From positions 1 to 33,246 of the forward strand of contig CALAWP010000008.1 of assembly GCA_937895345.1 (NCBI GenBank): DNA of 33,246 bases, written 5' to 3'. This document shows, in pieces, positions 23,418 to 30,211 of the stretch. Both the position numbers and the translations under genes were made by a program. The stretch is from an uncultured Paenibacillus sp. (lineage in GTDB: Bacteria > Bacillota > Bacilli > Paenibacillales > Paenibacillaceae). The notes below the pieces were generated by a model, which had not been told where the DNA came from, did no database searches, and saw only the letters and a program-made list of their open reading frames with translations. Position 1 is the stretch's first letter; each line of letters opens with the position of its first letter.

Positions 23418-24359
23418 ATGTCGTTTGCGGCGCAGACCAAAAAGGAACTGACCATGGTAGAAACCGAAAGCTGCTGCGAGCGAGCCGAGCTGGCGGCGCT
23501 TATAAGAATGAACGGTTCGGTCAGCCTGTCCAACCGCAAAGTCGTTCTGGACATCTCGACGGAAAATGCCGCTATTGCCAGAAGGATTTATTCCCTGATC
23601 AAAAAGCATTTCGACGTTCACGTCGAGCTGCTGGTGCGCAAAAAAATGCGGCTCAAAAAAAATAACGTCTACATCGTTCGCATGCCGAACCGGGTGCAGG
23701 AGGTGCTGGCGGAGCTTCGCATCGTCTCCGAAGGCTTTATGTTCAACGGCGGCATCGACAAGGAGATTATCCGCAAGCCTTGCTGCAAGCGATCTTATTT
23801 GCGCGGCGCGTTTCTGGCCGGCGGATCGGTCAACAATCCGGAAGGCTCCTCCTACCATCTCGAGATCGCGTCGATGTACGAGGAGCATTGCGGCGCTCTG
23901 GTCGAGCTGGCCAACAAGTTCGGCTTGAACGCCAGATGCATCGAGCGGAAAAAGGGGTTTATTTTCTACATCAAGGAAGGCGAAAAAATTATCGAGCTGC
24001 TGAACATTATCGGCGCCCATCAAGCGCTGTTCAAGTTCGAGGACGTGCGGATCATGCGCGACATGCGCAATTCCGTCAACCGCATCGTTAATTGCGAAAC
24101 CGCCAACCTGAACAAGACGATCGGGGCGGCCGTCCGCCAGATTGACAATATCAAGCTGCTCCAGAAGGAAGTCGGCTTGGAAAATTTGCCGGATAAGCTG
24201 AGGGAAGTGGCCGAGGTGCGCCTGCAGCATCCCGACTCCAATCTGACCGAGGTCGGCGAAATGCTGAAGGGAAAAGTGAGCAAATCGGGCGTCAATCACC
24301 GGCTTCGCAAAATCGACGAATTGGCCGAAAAAATCCGCAACGGCGCAACTTTGACCTAG
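23418..24359 (+). CDS. whiA: DNA-binding protein WhiA
   Basis: Two-domain protein (313 aa): an N-terminal LAGLIDADG-homing-endonuclease-like fold without catalytic residues (YLRGAFLAGGSVNNPEGSSYHLE at about 127-149) and a C-terminal helix-turn-helix (ADV-type VRLQHPDSNLTEVGEMLKG..SKSGVNHRLRKI). It is a sporulation regulator in actinomycetes; in Firmicutes it is linked to cell division and chromosome segregation. The start MSFAAQTKKEL is the family's usual N-terminus, with GAGGTGAG as ribosome site. Confidence 0.95.
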   Translation: MSFAAQTKKELTMVETESCCERAELAALIRMNGSVSLSNRKVVLDISTENAAIARRIYSLIKKHFDVHVELLVRKKMRLKKNNVYIVRMPNRVQEVLAELRIVSEGFMFNGGIDKEIIRKPCCKRSYLRGAFLAGGSVNNPEGSSYHLEIASMYEEHCGALVELANKFGLNARCIERKKGFIFYIKEGEKIIELLNIIGAHQALFKFEDVRIMRDMRNSVNRIVNCETANLNKTIGAAVRQIDNIKLLQKEVGLENLPDKLREVAEVRLQHPDSNLTEVGEMLKGKVSKSGVNHRLRKIDELAEKIRNGATLT

Positions 24360-24376
24360 TGCTTGGGAATGGAAAA

Positions 24377-24385
24377 TGATATAAT
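24377..24385 (+). promoter_or_regulatory. Extended -10 promoter of the HPr/Crh gene
   Basis: TGA-TATAAT (24377-24385) is an extended -10 with a perfect hexamer, 67 bp upstream of the start codon. TTGACC at 24351 is too far (23 bp) to be a normal -35. It suggests the HPr-like gene can be expressed separately from whiA. Confidence 0.5.
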
Positions 24386-24451
24386 AAGATGTGAATGAAT
24401 TTTTTCACCTTTTGATGCCAATGATTTATTAAATATAGGGGGTATGATTCC

Positions 24452-24721
24452 ATGACAAGGCTTCCGGTTGTCGTTCGTTTGAAAACGGGGCTTCACGCAA
24501 GACCTGCAGCGTTATTCGTTCAAGAAGCGAATAAATTTTCCTCCGAGGTATTTGTCGAGAAAGACGATAAGAAAGTGAATGCCAAGTCGATCATGGGCAT
24601 TATGAGCCTCGCGATCAGCTCGGGTACAGAAATTTCCATAAGCGCTGACGGATCGGACGCGGAGCAGGCTGTAAACGCTTTAGTCGCGCTTGTCAGCAAG
24701 GAAGAGCTCGAGAACCAATAA
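24452..24721 (+). CDS. crh: HPr-family phosphocarrier protein at the crh locus
   Basis: Small phosphocarrier (89 aa). By position (after whiA) it is the counterpart of B. subtilis Crh, and residues such as ARPAALFVQEAN and VNAKSIMGIMSLA are Crh-like. However, it has His15 in KTGLHARPAA, the PTS phosphorylation site that B. subtilis Crh lacks (Gln15), as well as Ser46 in NAKSIMGI, the HprK target. It could therefore act both in PTS phosphotransfer and, as P-Ser form, as a CcpA corepressor. Whether another ptsH exists cannot be seen. RBS AGGGGGT is about 10 nt upstream of the ATG. Confidence 0.9.
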   Translation: MTRLPVVVRLKTGLHARPAALFVQEANKFSSEVFVEKDDKKVNAKSIMGIMSLAISSGTEISISADGSDAEQAVNALVALVSKEELENQ

Positions 24722-24977
24722 GCGGTCGGAACGCCCGGCTGCTCAGCCGGCCTGCGCCCGACGCCGGCTGTTCGAACCGCGATCGGGAGTATCGGCGTGG
24801 CGGCAGCCTTAAGCTGCCGTTATCATCCCCGATGTTGCCGGCTGTCCCGATCCCGATGTGCAGGCCGCAATCGGTTCCGGTCATGCGACGAAGCTCGAAC
24901 GGAACTTGTGCCGGGAACCCTGTCTTCGGGACAATTGTAACGCCAGCACAGGCCTTTGTTTTGCCCCTGGTAAATAT

Positions 24978-25061
24978 TAACGGAAATGAGCGCTCTTATT
25001 TACGGTCCCCCATGAAGATTTTTGCCCCATATGGAGTAAATAGCGGCTCTCAGTTTCGTTA
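24978..25061. repeat. Single inverted pair of the TAACGG repeat family (locus 4)
   Basis: TAACGGAAATGAGCGCTCTT with ATTTAC following (24978-25003) is matched on the opposite strand at 25036-25061, where the reverse reading starts TAACGAAACTGAGAGCC and ends ATTTAC. The outer width is 84 bp, against 83 bp for the inner pair at the other loci. The arms could pair as a hairpin with a 32-nt loop. Confidence 0.65.
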
Positions 25062-25168
25062 CAATGGCAGAAGCCTTATATCCTCTGAAATAACGGCTGT
25101 GGCAGCTGTTAACGATAAGTTGGTTTGCCCGAAGCGAAGGCAGAGCCGTAAGGCTCTGCGCGCAATCG

Positions 25169-25204
25169 TAAGCCCGGTACAGGAGTTGTCCTATACCGGG
25201 CTTA
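25169..25204. terminator. Strong hairpin between convergent crh and ldh
   Basis: Perfect 11-bp stem TAAGCCCGGTA (25169-25179) / TACCGGGCTTA (25194-25204) with a 14-nt loop. The plus-strand tail TCCTTGTTAT is only moderately T-rich and the minus-strand tail is not, so it may act for transcripts from the left, or as a 3' stabilising hairpin for ldh mRNA. Confidence 0.5.
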
Positions 25205-25250
25205 TCCTTGTTATATGGGGGTACGCAGCAGGCGGGGCCGGCCGCAGACC

Positions 25251-26171
25251 TTAAGCTTCTCTCTCCAGATCGGCGATGAGCCCTTTCAGCTTGTCGGCCG
25301 ATTTCCGAAGGAGCGTTTGCTCTTCCTCCGTCATATCCAGCCGCATCGCCTCTCTGACTCCGCTCCGGTCCACGACGCAAGGGATGCCCAGATAGACGTC
25401 CGATATGCCGCCGTAGCCGTTCAGCAAAGTCGAGACGTTCAGCACGGCACCTTCATCCTTTAGAATGGCGGTGCAGATCCGGTCGAGCGCCAGGGCGATG
25501 GCGTAGTAAGTGGCGCCTTTGGCTTCGATGATCTGGTAGGCGGCGTCCCTCGTATTGCGGAAAATATCGTCCTTGTCCTCCTCCGTCAATTGCAGCTCGG
25601 TGCCGGCGATATTGGCCAAGCTCCAGAGCGGCAGTTCGGAATCGCCGTGCTCGCCGACGATATGCGCGTGAACGCTGCGCGGATCGATACGGAGCTTCTG
25701 GCCGATCAGATAGCGGAAACGCGCGCTGTCGAGCAGCGTGCCGGAGCCGATAACCCGGTTAACCGGCCAGCCGGATTTGCGCCAGGCGATATAACTCATA
25801 ATATCGACGGGATTGGATGCGATGAGCAGAATGCCGTCCTGATTGTAGGGCAGAATGCTCTCGACGATGTTATCGAAGATCGACGCGTTGCGCTTCAGCA
25901 GATCGACGCGCGACTCGCCCGGCTTTTGCGCCGCGCCGGCGGCAATGATGATGATATCGGCGCCGGCGCAATCGGCGTAGGTGCCCGCCCATACTTTGGC
26001 CCCGCCGAGAAACGGCATGCCGTGGTTCATGTCCAGGGCATCGCCGGCCGCCTTGCCGGCATTGGCGTCGATAAGCACCAGTTCGTCCATACGGTTGCGG
26101 AGCAGCAGCGTGTAGGCGGTAGTGGAGCCGACGGCTCCCGTTCCGATGACGACAATCCTCGATTTTTTCAT
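25251..26171 (-). CDS. ldh: L-lactate dehydrogenase
   Basis: NAD-dependent reduction of pyruvate to lactate (306 aa, cytosolic). Rossmann loop GTGAVGSTTAY (10-20). Gln82 in AAGAAQKPGESR marks lactate rather than malate specificity (malate enzymes have Arg there). Other visible sites: active-site Arg89, Asp148/Arg151 in GSGTLLDSARFR, and His175 in VGEHGDSELPLW. RBS AGGAGA is upstream on the minus strand. It lies 12 bp after the FNT channel gene and is probably cotranscribed with it. Confidence 0.95.
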   Translation of the reverse strand: MKKSRIVVIGTGAVGSTTAYTLLLRNRMDELVLIDANAGKAAGDALDMNHGMPFLGGAKVWAGTYADCAGADIIIIAAGAAQKPGESRVDLLKRNASIFDNIVESILPYNQDGILLIASNPVDIMSYIAWRKSGWPVNRVIGSGTLLDSARFRYLIGQKLRIDPRSVHAHIVGEHGDSELPLWSLANIAGTELQLTEEDKDDIFRNTRDAAYQIIEAKGATYYAIALALDRICTAILKDEGAVLNVSTLLNGYGGISDVYLGIPCVVDRSGVREAMRLDMTEEEQTLLRKSADKLKGLIADLEREA

Positions 26172-26183
26172 AAACGGATTCTC

Positions 26184-26960
26184 CTATTCGTCTTGAAATG
26201 GTTTGTTGACGTAATGGTACATCCAGGCCATCAGCAGGCTGCCGCCGAGCAGATTGCCCAATGTAACGGGGATCAAATTATGCAAAATGCCGTTCAGCGT
26301 AACCGTGCCGGGATCGAGGACAAGCGCAATCGCGAAGGTGCACATATTGGCGACGCTGTGCTCGTAGCCGGAAATAAAGAAGCAGAAGACGAACAGCATC
26401 ATGGCGAACATTTTGGCCCCGTCGCTCTTCATGGACATTGGGATAAAAAAGGCGAGGCAAACGAGCCAATTGCACAGGATGCCGCGAAAAAACAGCTGCA
26501 GCGTCGGCGTATGCAGTTTTTTGTCCACGACCTCGAGCAGAAAGCCGTTCACCTTCGGATCGGAGAACAGGCCGGTCGTCCAGATCATGAAGGCGAAGGC
26601 GCACGCGCCCAGAATGTTGCCGCCGTAGCTGAGCAGCCATAGCCGGACGGTGTCGGTCCACGACATGAGGCGCCGGAACGAAGCGTAGCTGTAATAAAAC
26701 GTATCGCCGGTAAACAGGTCGCCGCCCCCGTAGCTGATCAGAATGATCGCCGCGCCGAACGTGATCGCCGCCATCGGATAGGTGAGCGGGGAGTGCTCCA
26801 GGTAAAAGAAGCTGCCCGTCTTGAACGCCACGATGACGCCAAAGCCGATAAACATGCTTGCCAGCATCGATCTCGCTCCGTATCGCAGCGCGCTCTGCCG
26901 GTAAATGCGGAGCTTCTTGAGCGCCAAGCCTTCGACCAGCTTTAACGATTCGGTTTCCAT
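26184..26960 (-). CDS. Formate/nitrite transporter family channel
   Basis: Membrane protein (258 aa, typical FNT length) with about six hydrophobic segments. FNT landmarks: the loop GGGDLFTGDTFYYSY (usually G-AELFTGN) and the second signature GYEHSVANM (about 196-204) carrying the central His. FNT pentamers conduct small monocarboxylates or nitrite. Directly followed by ldh, so export of lactate or formate during fermentation is a reasonable inference, not proven. A palindromic Crp/Fnr-like site lies about 85 bp upstream of its start. Confidence 0.85.
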   Translation of the reverse strand: METESLKLVEGLALKKLRIYRQSALRYGARSMLASMFIGFGVIVAFKTGSFFYLEHSPLTYPMAAITFGAAIILISYGGGDLFTGDTFYYSYASFRRLMSWTDTVRLWLLSYGGNILGACAFAFMIWTTGLFSDPKVNGFLLEVVDKKLHTPTLQLFFRGILCNWLVCLAFFIPMSMKSDGAKMFAMMLFVFCFFISGYEHSVANMCTFAIALVLDPGTVTLNGILHNLIPVTLGNLLGGSLLMAWMYHYVNKPFQDE

Positions 26961-27044
26961 CAGAGTTCACTTCCGCCGCAGGTTGGCCGCGATGCCGCCG
27001 CTTGCGTTTCGTAATGCAAGGTTATCACGACGCGAAGCGGCCGG

Positions 27045-27062
27045 AAGTGACAAAAATCACTT
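27045..27062 (-). promoter_or_regulatory. Candidate Crp/Fnr-family operator upstream of FNT-ldh
   Basis: Perfect inverted repeat AAGTGA-n6-TCACTT (plus strand CAAAAA between the arms). The spacing matches Crp/Fnr boxes (TGTGA-n6-TCACA), although the outer base differs. On the minus strand a possible extended -10 (GTGATAACCT, about 27028-27019) would put the site near -40, an activator position. It lies between the FNT gene and the clpP terminator. Confidence 0.5.
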
Positions 27063-27091
27063 TGGGCCGGCGGAAGGCGTATGACGGCAAT

Positions 27092-27141
27092 AAAAAAACG
27101 CCAGCAGCCGCGATTCTGGGGAGAATCGCAGCGCTGACGTT
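27092..27141 (-). terminator. Rho-independent terminator of clpP
   Basis: On the minus strand a long stem (ACGTCAGCGCTGCGATTCT pairing, with a few mismatches, to AGAATCGCGGCTGCTGGCGT) around a CCCC loop is followed by seven T (27098-27092). It lies 17 bp after the clpP stop codon. Confidence 0.9.
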
Positions 27142-27158
27142 TGGTTGCGCCGTAAAGG

Positions 27159-27743
27159 TCAGCCGATCTTTTCGATGACCTTGTCGACCAGACCGTAAGC
27201 TTGGGCTTCTTCCGCGCTCATGAAGTAGTCGCGGTCGGTGTCCTGCTCGATGCGGCTGAGCGGCTGACCGGTGCGGTCCGCCAAAATCCGGTTCAGCTTG
27301 TCGCGCATCTTCAGGATGCGGCGGGCCCGGATTTCGATGTCGGATGCCTGGCCTTCCGCGCCGCCGAGCGGCTGGTGAATCATCACTTCGCTGTTGGGGA
27401 GCGCATAACGTTTGCCTTTGGCTCCGGCCGCCAGCAGGAACGCGCCCATCGAAGCCGCCATGCCTACGCAAATCGTGGACACGTCGGGCTTGATGTATTG
27501 CATCGTATCGTAAATCGCCATGCCGGCCGTAATCGAGCCGCCCGGGCTGTTGATGTAGAGGGAAATATCCTTATCCGGATCTTCCGCCGCCAGGAACAGC
27601 ATTTGGGCAATGATGGAGTTGGCTACGACATCGTTGACGCCGGAACCCAGAAAAATAATGCGATCCTTCAGCAAGCGGGAATAAATATCGTAGGAACGCT
27701 CGCCGCGGTTCGTCTGCTCAATGACCATTGGCACGAAATTCAT
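27159..27743 (-). CDS. clpP: ATP-dependent Clp protease proteolytic subunit
   Basis: Serine protease (194 aa) that forms the tetradecameric chamber used by ClpX and ClpC for regulated proteolysis. The catalytic triad is intact: Ser98 in GMAASMGAF, His123 in MIHQPLGG and Asp172 in DTDRDYFMSAEEA. Start: ATG 27752 abuts the AGGAGG site, so the ATG at 27743, 9 nt from it, is chosen; this also gives the family N-terminus MNFVPMVIEQT. Transcription is predicted from a sigma-A promoter overlapped by a CtsR operator (27812-27851). It is monocistronic, with its own terminator. Confidence 0.97.
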   Translation of the reverse strand: MNFVPMVIEQTNRGERSYDIYSRLLKDRIIFLGSGVNDVVANSIIAQMLFLAAEDPDKDISLYINSPGGSITAGMAIYDTMQYIKPDVSTICVGMAASMGAFLLAAGAKGKRYALPNSEVMIHQPLGGAEGQASDIEIRARRILKMRDKLNRILADRTGQPLSRIEQDTDRDYFMSAEEAQAYGLVDKVIEKIG

Positions 27744-27811
27744 ATCAGTCATCCTCCTTACCCATGTGTGGATATTATGAATGGTTGGATTCTTTGGTGA
27801 ATCGTATACTT

Positions 27812-27840
27812 ATCATAACGGATTGTTTTGCAAAAGTCAA
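27812..27840 (-). promoter_or_regulatory. Sigma-A promoter of clpP
   Basis: On the minus strand TTGACT (27840-27835), a 17-bp spacer and TATGAT (27817-27812) match the consensus at 5/6 each. It lies about 70 bp upstream of the clpP start codon. Its -35 box is inside the CtsR operator. Confidence 0.85.
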
Positions 27841-27851
27841 AGATAGTCAAA
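27835..27851 (+). promoter_or_regulatory. CtsR heat-shock repressor operator
   Basis: AGTCAAA-GAT-AGTCAAA (27835-27851) fits the CtsR consensus (A/G)GTCAAA-NAN-(A/G)GTCAAA at every defined position. It covers the -35 box of the clpP promoter, the standard arrangement for repression at normal temperature. It is read on the plus strand while clpP runs on the minus strand. Confidence 0.9.
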
Positions 27852-27872
27852 CATCGGAGATGGGATTGGCTC

Positions 27873-28103
27873 TAACGGTCATAGGTGCAGCTTAGCGGGC
27901 AGAAAGCGGGTTCCCGACTGTAACGGTCATAGGTGCAGCTTAGCGAGTTGAAAGCGGGCTCCCATTTCTATAACGGTCATGAGCGAAGCTTAAAGCTGTC
28001 AAATGTCGATTTGAATGCTCGAATTGTCGCCTAAGGTGCACTCGTGTCCGTTAGAATAAATCAATTGCCAGTTTAGCGCTCTAAGCTTCTCTGATGTCCG
28101 TTA
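27873..28103. repeat. Ordered inverted repeat array, locus 2 (22-bp elements on a 50-bp period)
   Basis: Five 22-bp elements. Three on the plus strand start at 27873, 27921 and 27971 (TAACGGTCAT-n7-GCTTA). Two on the minus strand occupy 28032-28053 and 28082-28103. Steps are 48, 50, 61 and 50 bp. The plus-side spacers share GAAAGCGGG. A small palindrome TCAAAT-GTCG-ATTTGA (27999-28014) lies near the centre. The array fills the gap between the divergent clpP promoter and the HAD gene. Confidence 0.88.
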
Positions 28104-28186
28104 GCGAGATGGCGAATCTCGAAAAAGTCATTACTAATGCGGATTATGGTTTGAAACATCAATATTGCTGATTAGGGAGGCTGTCT

Positions 28187-29062
28187 ATGATGGCAGAGAA
28201 GCGCCGCTTTATGTTGACCGACTTGGACGGGACGCTGCTTCGGTCGGATGCGGCTTTGTCCGAATATACGAGCAGTGTGATCCGGCAAGCGCTGGAGGAA
28301 GGGGTTATTATCAGTTATGCAACGGCGCGGAGTTATATGAGTTCCCAGAGAGTTGTCGGGACGATTCCATGGAAATATCCAATCGCGCTGTATAACGGAG
28401 CGATGCTGTTCGATCCTGTGACGGACGAGGTGATCGGCGGCGCATGGCTGACGTCGGATGCCGCCAACGATATAATCGATACCGGCAGAGAGCGTGGCCT
28501 CGTTCCGCTGCTGTTTGCGCTGGATGCGCATGACCGGGAGCGGGTGCTGCATGAGCCGCTTGTCCGGGAAGGGGATATCGCGTTCCGCGAAAGCCGTCCG
28601 GGCGATCCGAGGTTTGCGGAAGCCGAAGCCGGGCGGCTGAGCTGTCCCGAACGATGGCGGACGCTGATGTTGACCTATATCGGCAGGCTGGAGGAGCTGC
28701 GGCCGCTGAAGACGCTGGTTGAGGAGCGGTTCGCCGATGCCGGACTGCACATCGAACTGATAAAGGATTCGTATATTGCGGATCATTATTTTTTGGAATT
28801 CAGCCATCGGGAGGCGAACAAGGGAGCCGCTCTGCGCAAATGGGCGGAGCTGGTCGGCTGCGAGCCGAAGGAAGTGACGGTGTTCGGAGACAATCTGAAC
28901 GATATCGGCATGTTCCGGGAAGCGGGAGAACGCGTAGCCGTTGCCGGCGCCCACCCGGCGCTGCTGGAGCTGGCGACGCGGGTGGCGGCCGGCAACGACG
29001 ACGACGGGGTTGCCGCATTTGTGGCGTCGGTGCTGGCGCAAGCGAAAACGCAGGATGCTTGA
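28187..29062 (+). CDS. Cof-type HAD-IIB phosphatase
   Basis: Cytosolic haloacid-dehalogenase phosphatase (291 aa) acting on an unknown small phosphorylated compound; the family commonly dephosphorylates sugar phosphates and flavin precursors. The nucleophile motif is LTDLDGTLL (10-18; Asp12 and Asp14). Motif II lies in IISYATARSY, and the C-terminal motif is VFGDNLNDIGMFREAG. The cap domain between is of the IIB type by length. ATG 28187 follows GGGAGG by 6 nt. It converges with the RidA gene, 12 bp away, with no terminator visible between them. Confidence 0.87.
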   Translation: MMAEKRRFMLTDLDGTLLRSDAALSEYTSSVIRQALEEGVIISYATARSYMSSQRVVGTIPWKYPIALYNGAMLFDPVTDEVIGGAWLTSDAANDIIDTGRERGLVPLLFALDAHDRERVLHEPLVREGDIAFRESRPGDPRFAEAEAGRLSCPERWRTLMLTYIGRLEELRPLKTLVEERFADAGLHIELIKDSYIADHYFLEFSHREANKGAALRKWAELVGCEPKEVTVFGDNLNDIGMFREAGERVAVAGAHPALLELATRVAAGNDDDGVAAFVASVLAQAKTQDA

Positions 29063-29074
29063 AGCGGTAAACAT

Positions 29075-29458
29075 CTACCTGCCTACGGCTTCGGCTTCAA
29101 TTTCAACCAGCAGTCGTGGGTCAATAAGCGCTTTTACCTCGACCATTGTAGTGACGGGTTGAATATCTTTAAAAAATTCGCCGTGCGCCTTGCCGACCTG
29201 TTCCCACTTCGATATATCCGTTACATACATTCTTGTGCGGACGACCTGAGTCAAATCGGCTCCTAATTCGTTAAGCGCCTTCTCGATCGTCTGCAAAATA
29301 AATATGGTTTGTTCGTAGGGGTTTCCTTCGCCGGCAACTACGCCGTCTTTCATCGCAGTCGTTCCCGAAACATCAATTCTGTCTCCGATGCGAACGGCAC
29401 GGCAATAACCTACGATTGGCTCCCAAGGCGATTTCGTAAATACTCTTTTTCGGTCCAT
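29075..29458 (-). CDS. RidA/YjgF-family deaminase
   Basis: Small cytosolic protein (127 aa) of the Rid family, which hydrolyses reactive enamine/imine intermediates from PLP enzymes. The expected arginine is in VVRTRMYVTDIS and the C-terminal EIEAEAVGR block is present. It has more of the YjgH/Rid-subfamily look (SGTTAMKDG) than archetypal RidA, so catalytic activity is uncertain. Start: of two adjacent ATGs, 29458 is better spaced (6 nt) from AGGAGG than 29461. It is downstream of the VOC and AraC genes on the same strand, 246 bp after the VOC gene. Confidence 0.82.
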   Translation of the reverse strand: MDRKRVFTKSPWEPIVGYCRAVRIGDRIDVSGTTAMKDGVVAGEGNPYEQTIFILQTIEKALNELGADLTQVVRTRMYVTDISKWEQVGKAHGEFFKDIQPVTTMVEVKALIDPRLLVEIEAEAVGR

Positions 29459-29704
29459 CATGCACCTCCTCTCCGGATGAACATCAGCGATATCGATACG
29501 GTGATTCGTTCTTACAGCTTTTTACGCCTACACGGTGCATCGGTCGTCGCCAAAGTTACATTTGATTTGGCCAAAAAAGATTTCGGATCAGGTCATGCGG
29601 TGTACGATCAAATAAATATAGATGTATCGGACAGCTTCAGCCGCAGAGTAAAGCGAAGGGGAGACAAAGCGCCCCGCGCCTGTCCCCGTTCGTTACCGTC
29701 GCCG

Positions 29705-30115
29705 CTATTCGCGGCAGATCATCAGCTTGTTGCCGTCCGGATCTTTGGCGACAAACCAGTGGTTATGTTCGATTTCCGTCACGAGCTCGACGCCTAGCCG
29801 CTTCATGAAGTCCAGCGATCCTTCCAAGTCGTCCGTCATAAGCATAAAGGCCGGCGTTTCAATGGCCGGTGCGCCTTCCGGCGCATCGCCTCCCCACATC
29901 GGCATCGTATCGAGAATAAGGCCGGTTCCTTCCATAGGGAGCGGGCACAGGTGTCCGTTCATGATCGAGCATTCCTCTTCGTTCAACCCCAGCACCCGGC
30001 AATACCAGCTGCGCGACTTCTCGATGTCCTTGACGGGTACGAAAATGGTTCCAACCTTGTTTTTGACGGGACTGGCCTGCAATGCGTTATCGTTGTTCAA
30101 CGGCTGTTCGTTCAT
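29705..30115 (-). CDS. VOC-superfamily (glyoxalase-like) protein
   Basis: Single-module VOC protein of 136 aa. The beta-alpha-beta-beta-beta units are visible as KVGTIFVPVKDIEKSRSWYCRVLGL and FMLMTDDLEGSLDFMKRLGVELVTEIEHN.WFVAKDPDGNKLMICRE. The usual first metal-ligand His is replaced (VGTIFVPV), so it may be a binding protein or need a partner. ATG 30115 has AGGAGG 7 nt upstream. The frame stays open to an ATG at 30208 with a weaker site; the extra 31 residues (KPLPEGYKPAI...) look like the start of a PhnB-type VOC protein. A weak GC-rich hairpin lies just downstream (about 29655-29690). It follows the AraC gene on the same strand. Confidence 0.78.
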   Translation of the reverse strand: MNEQPLNNDNALQASPVKNKVGTIFVPVKDIEKSRSWYCRVLGLNEEECSIMNGHLCPLPMEGTGLILDTMPMWGGDAPEGAPAIETPAFMLMTDDLEGSLDFMKRLGVELVTEIEHNHWFVAKDPDGNKLMICRE

Positions 30116-30211
30116 GGCTTTGCCTCCTTGGATCATTTTCAACGTTTGTGGAATGATGGCCGGCTTGTAGCCTTCCGGCAACGGTTTGCGAGCGGATCCT
30201 TCGTTCATTTG

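Larger units (their letters stand above)
24722..25250. other. 529-bp intergenic region without a supported gene
   Basis: Between the HPr gene and ldh, which converge. It holds several perfect small hairpins: CCGGCT/AGCCGG (24735-24750), CGGCAGC/GCTGCCG (24799-24817) and GCAGAGCC/GGCTCTGC (25140-25159). It also holds a strong stem at 25169-25204 and one inverted pair of the TAACGG repeat family (24978-25061). The open frames here lack a ribosome site and look non-coding. Confidence 0.6.

Noticed and set aside
24832..25254. Open reading frame of 140 codons between crh and ldh
   Set aside because: No ribosome site, no recognisable domain, and it runs through several perfect hairpins and the inverted repeat pair.
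29476..29797. Open frame on the plus strand starting MNISDIDTVIRSY
   Set aside because: No ribosome site; the second half is antisense to the VOC gene. It could be a gene fragment, but nothing supports it.
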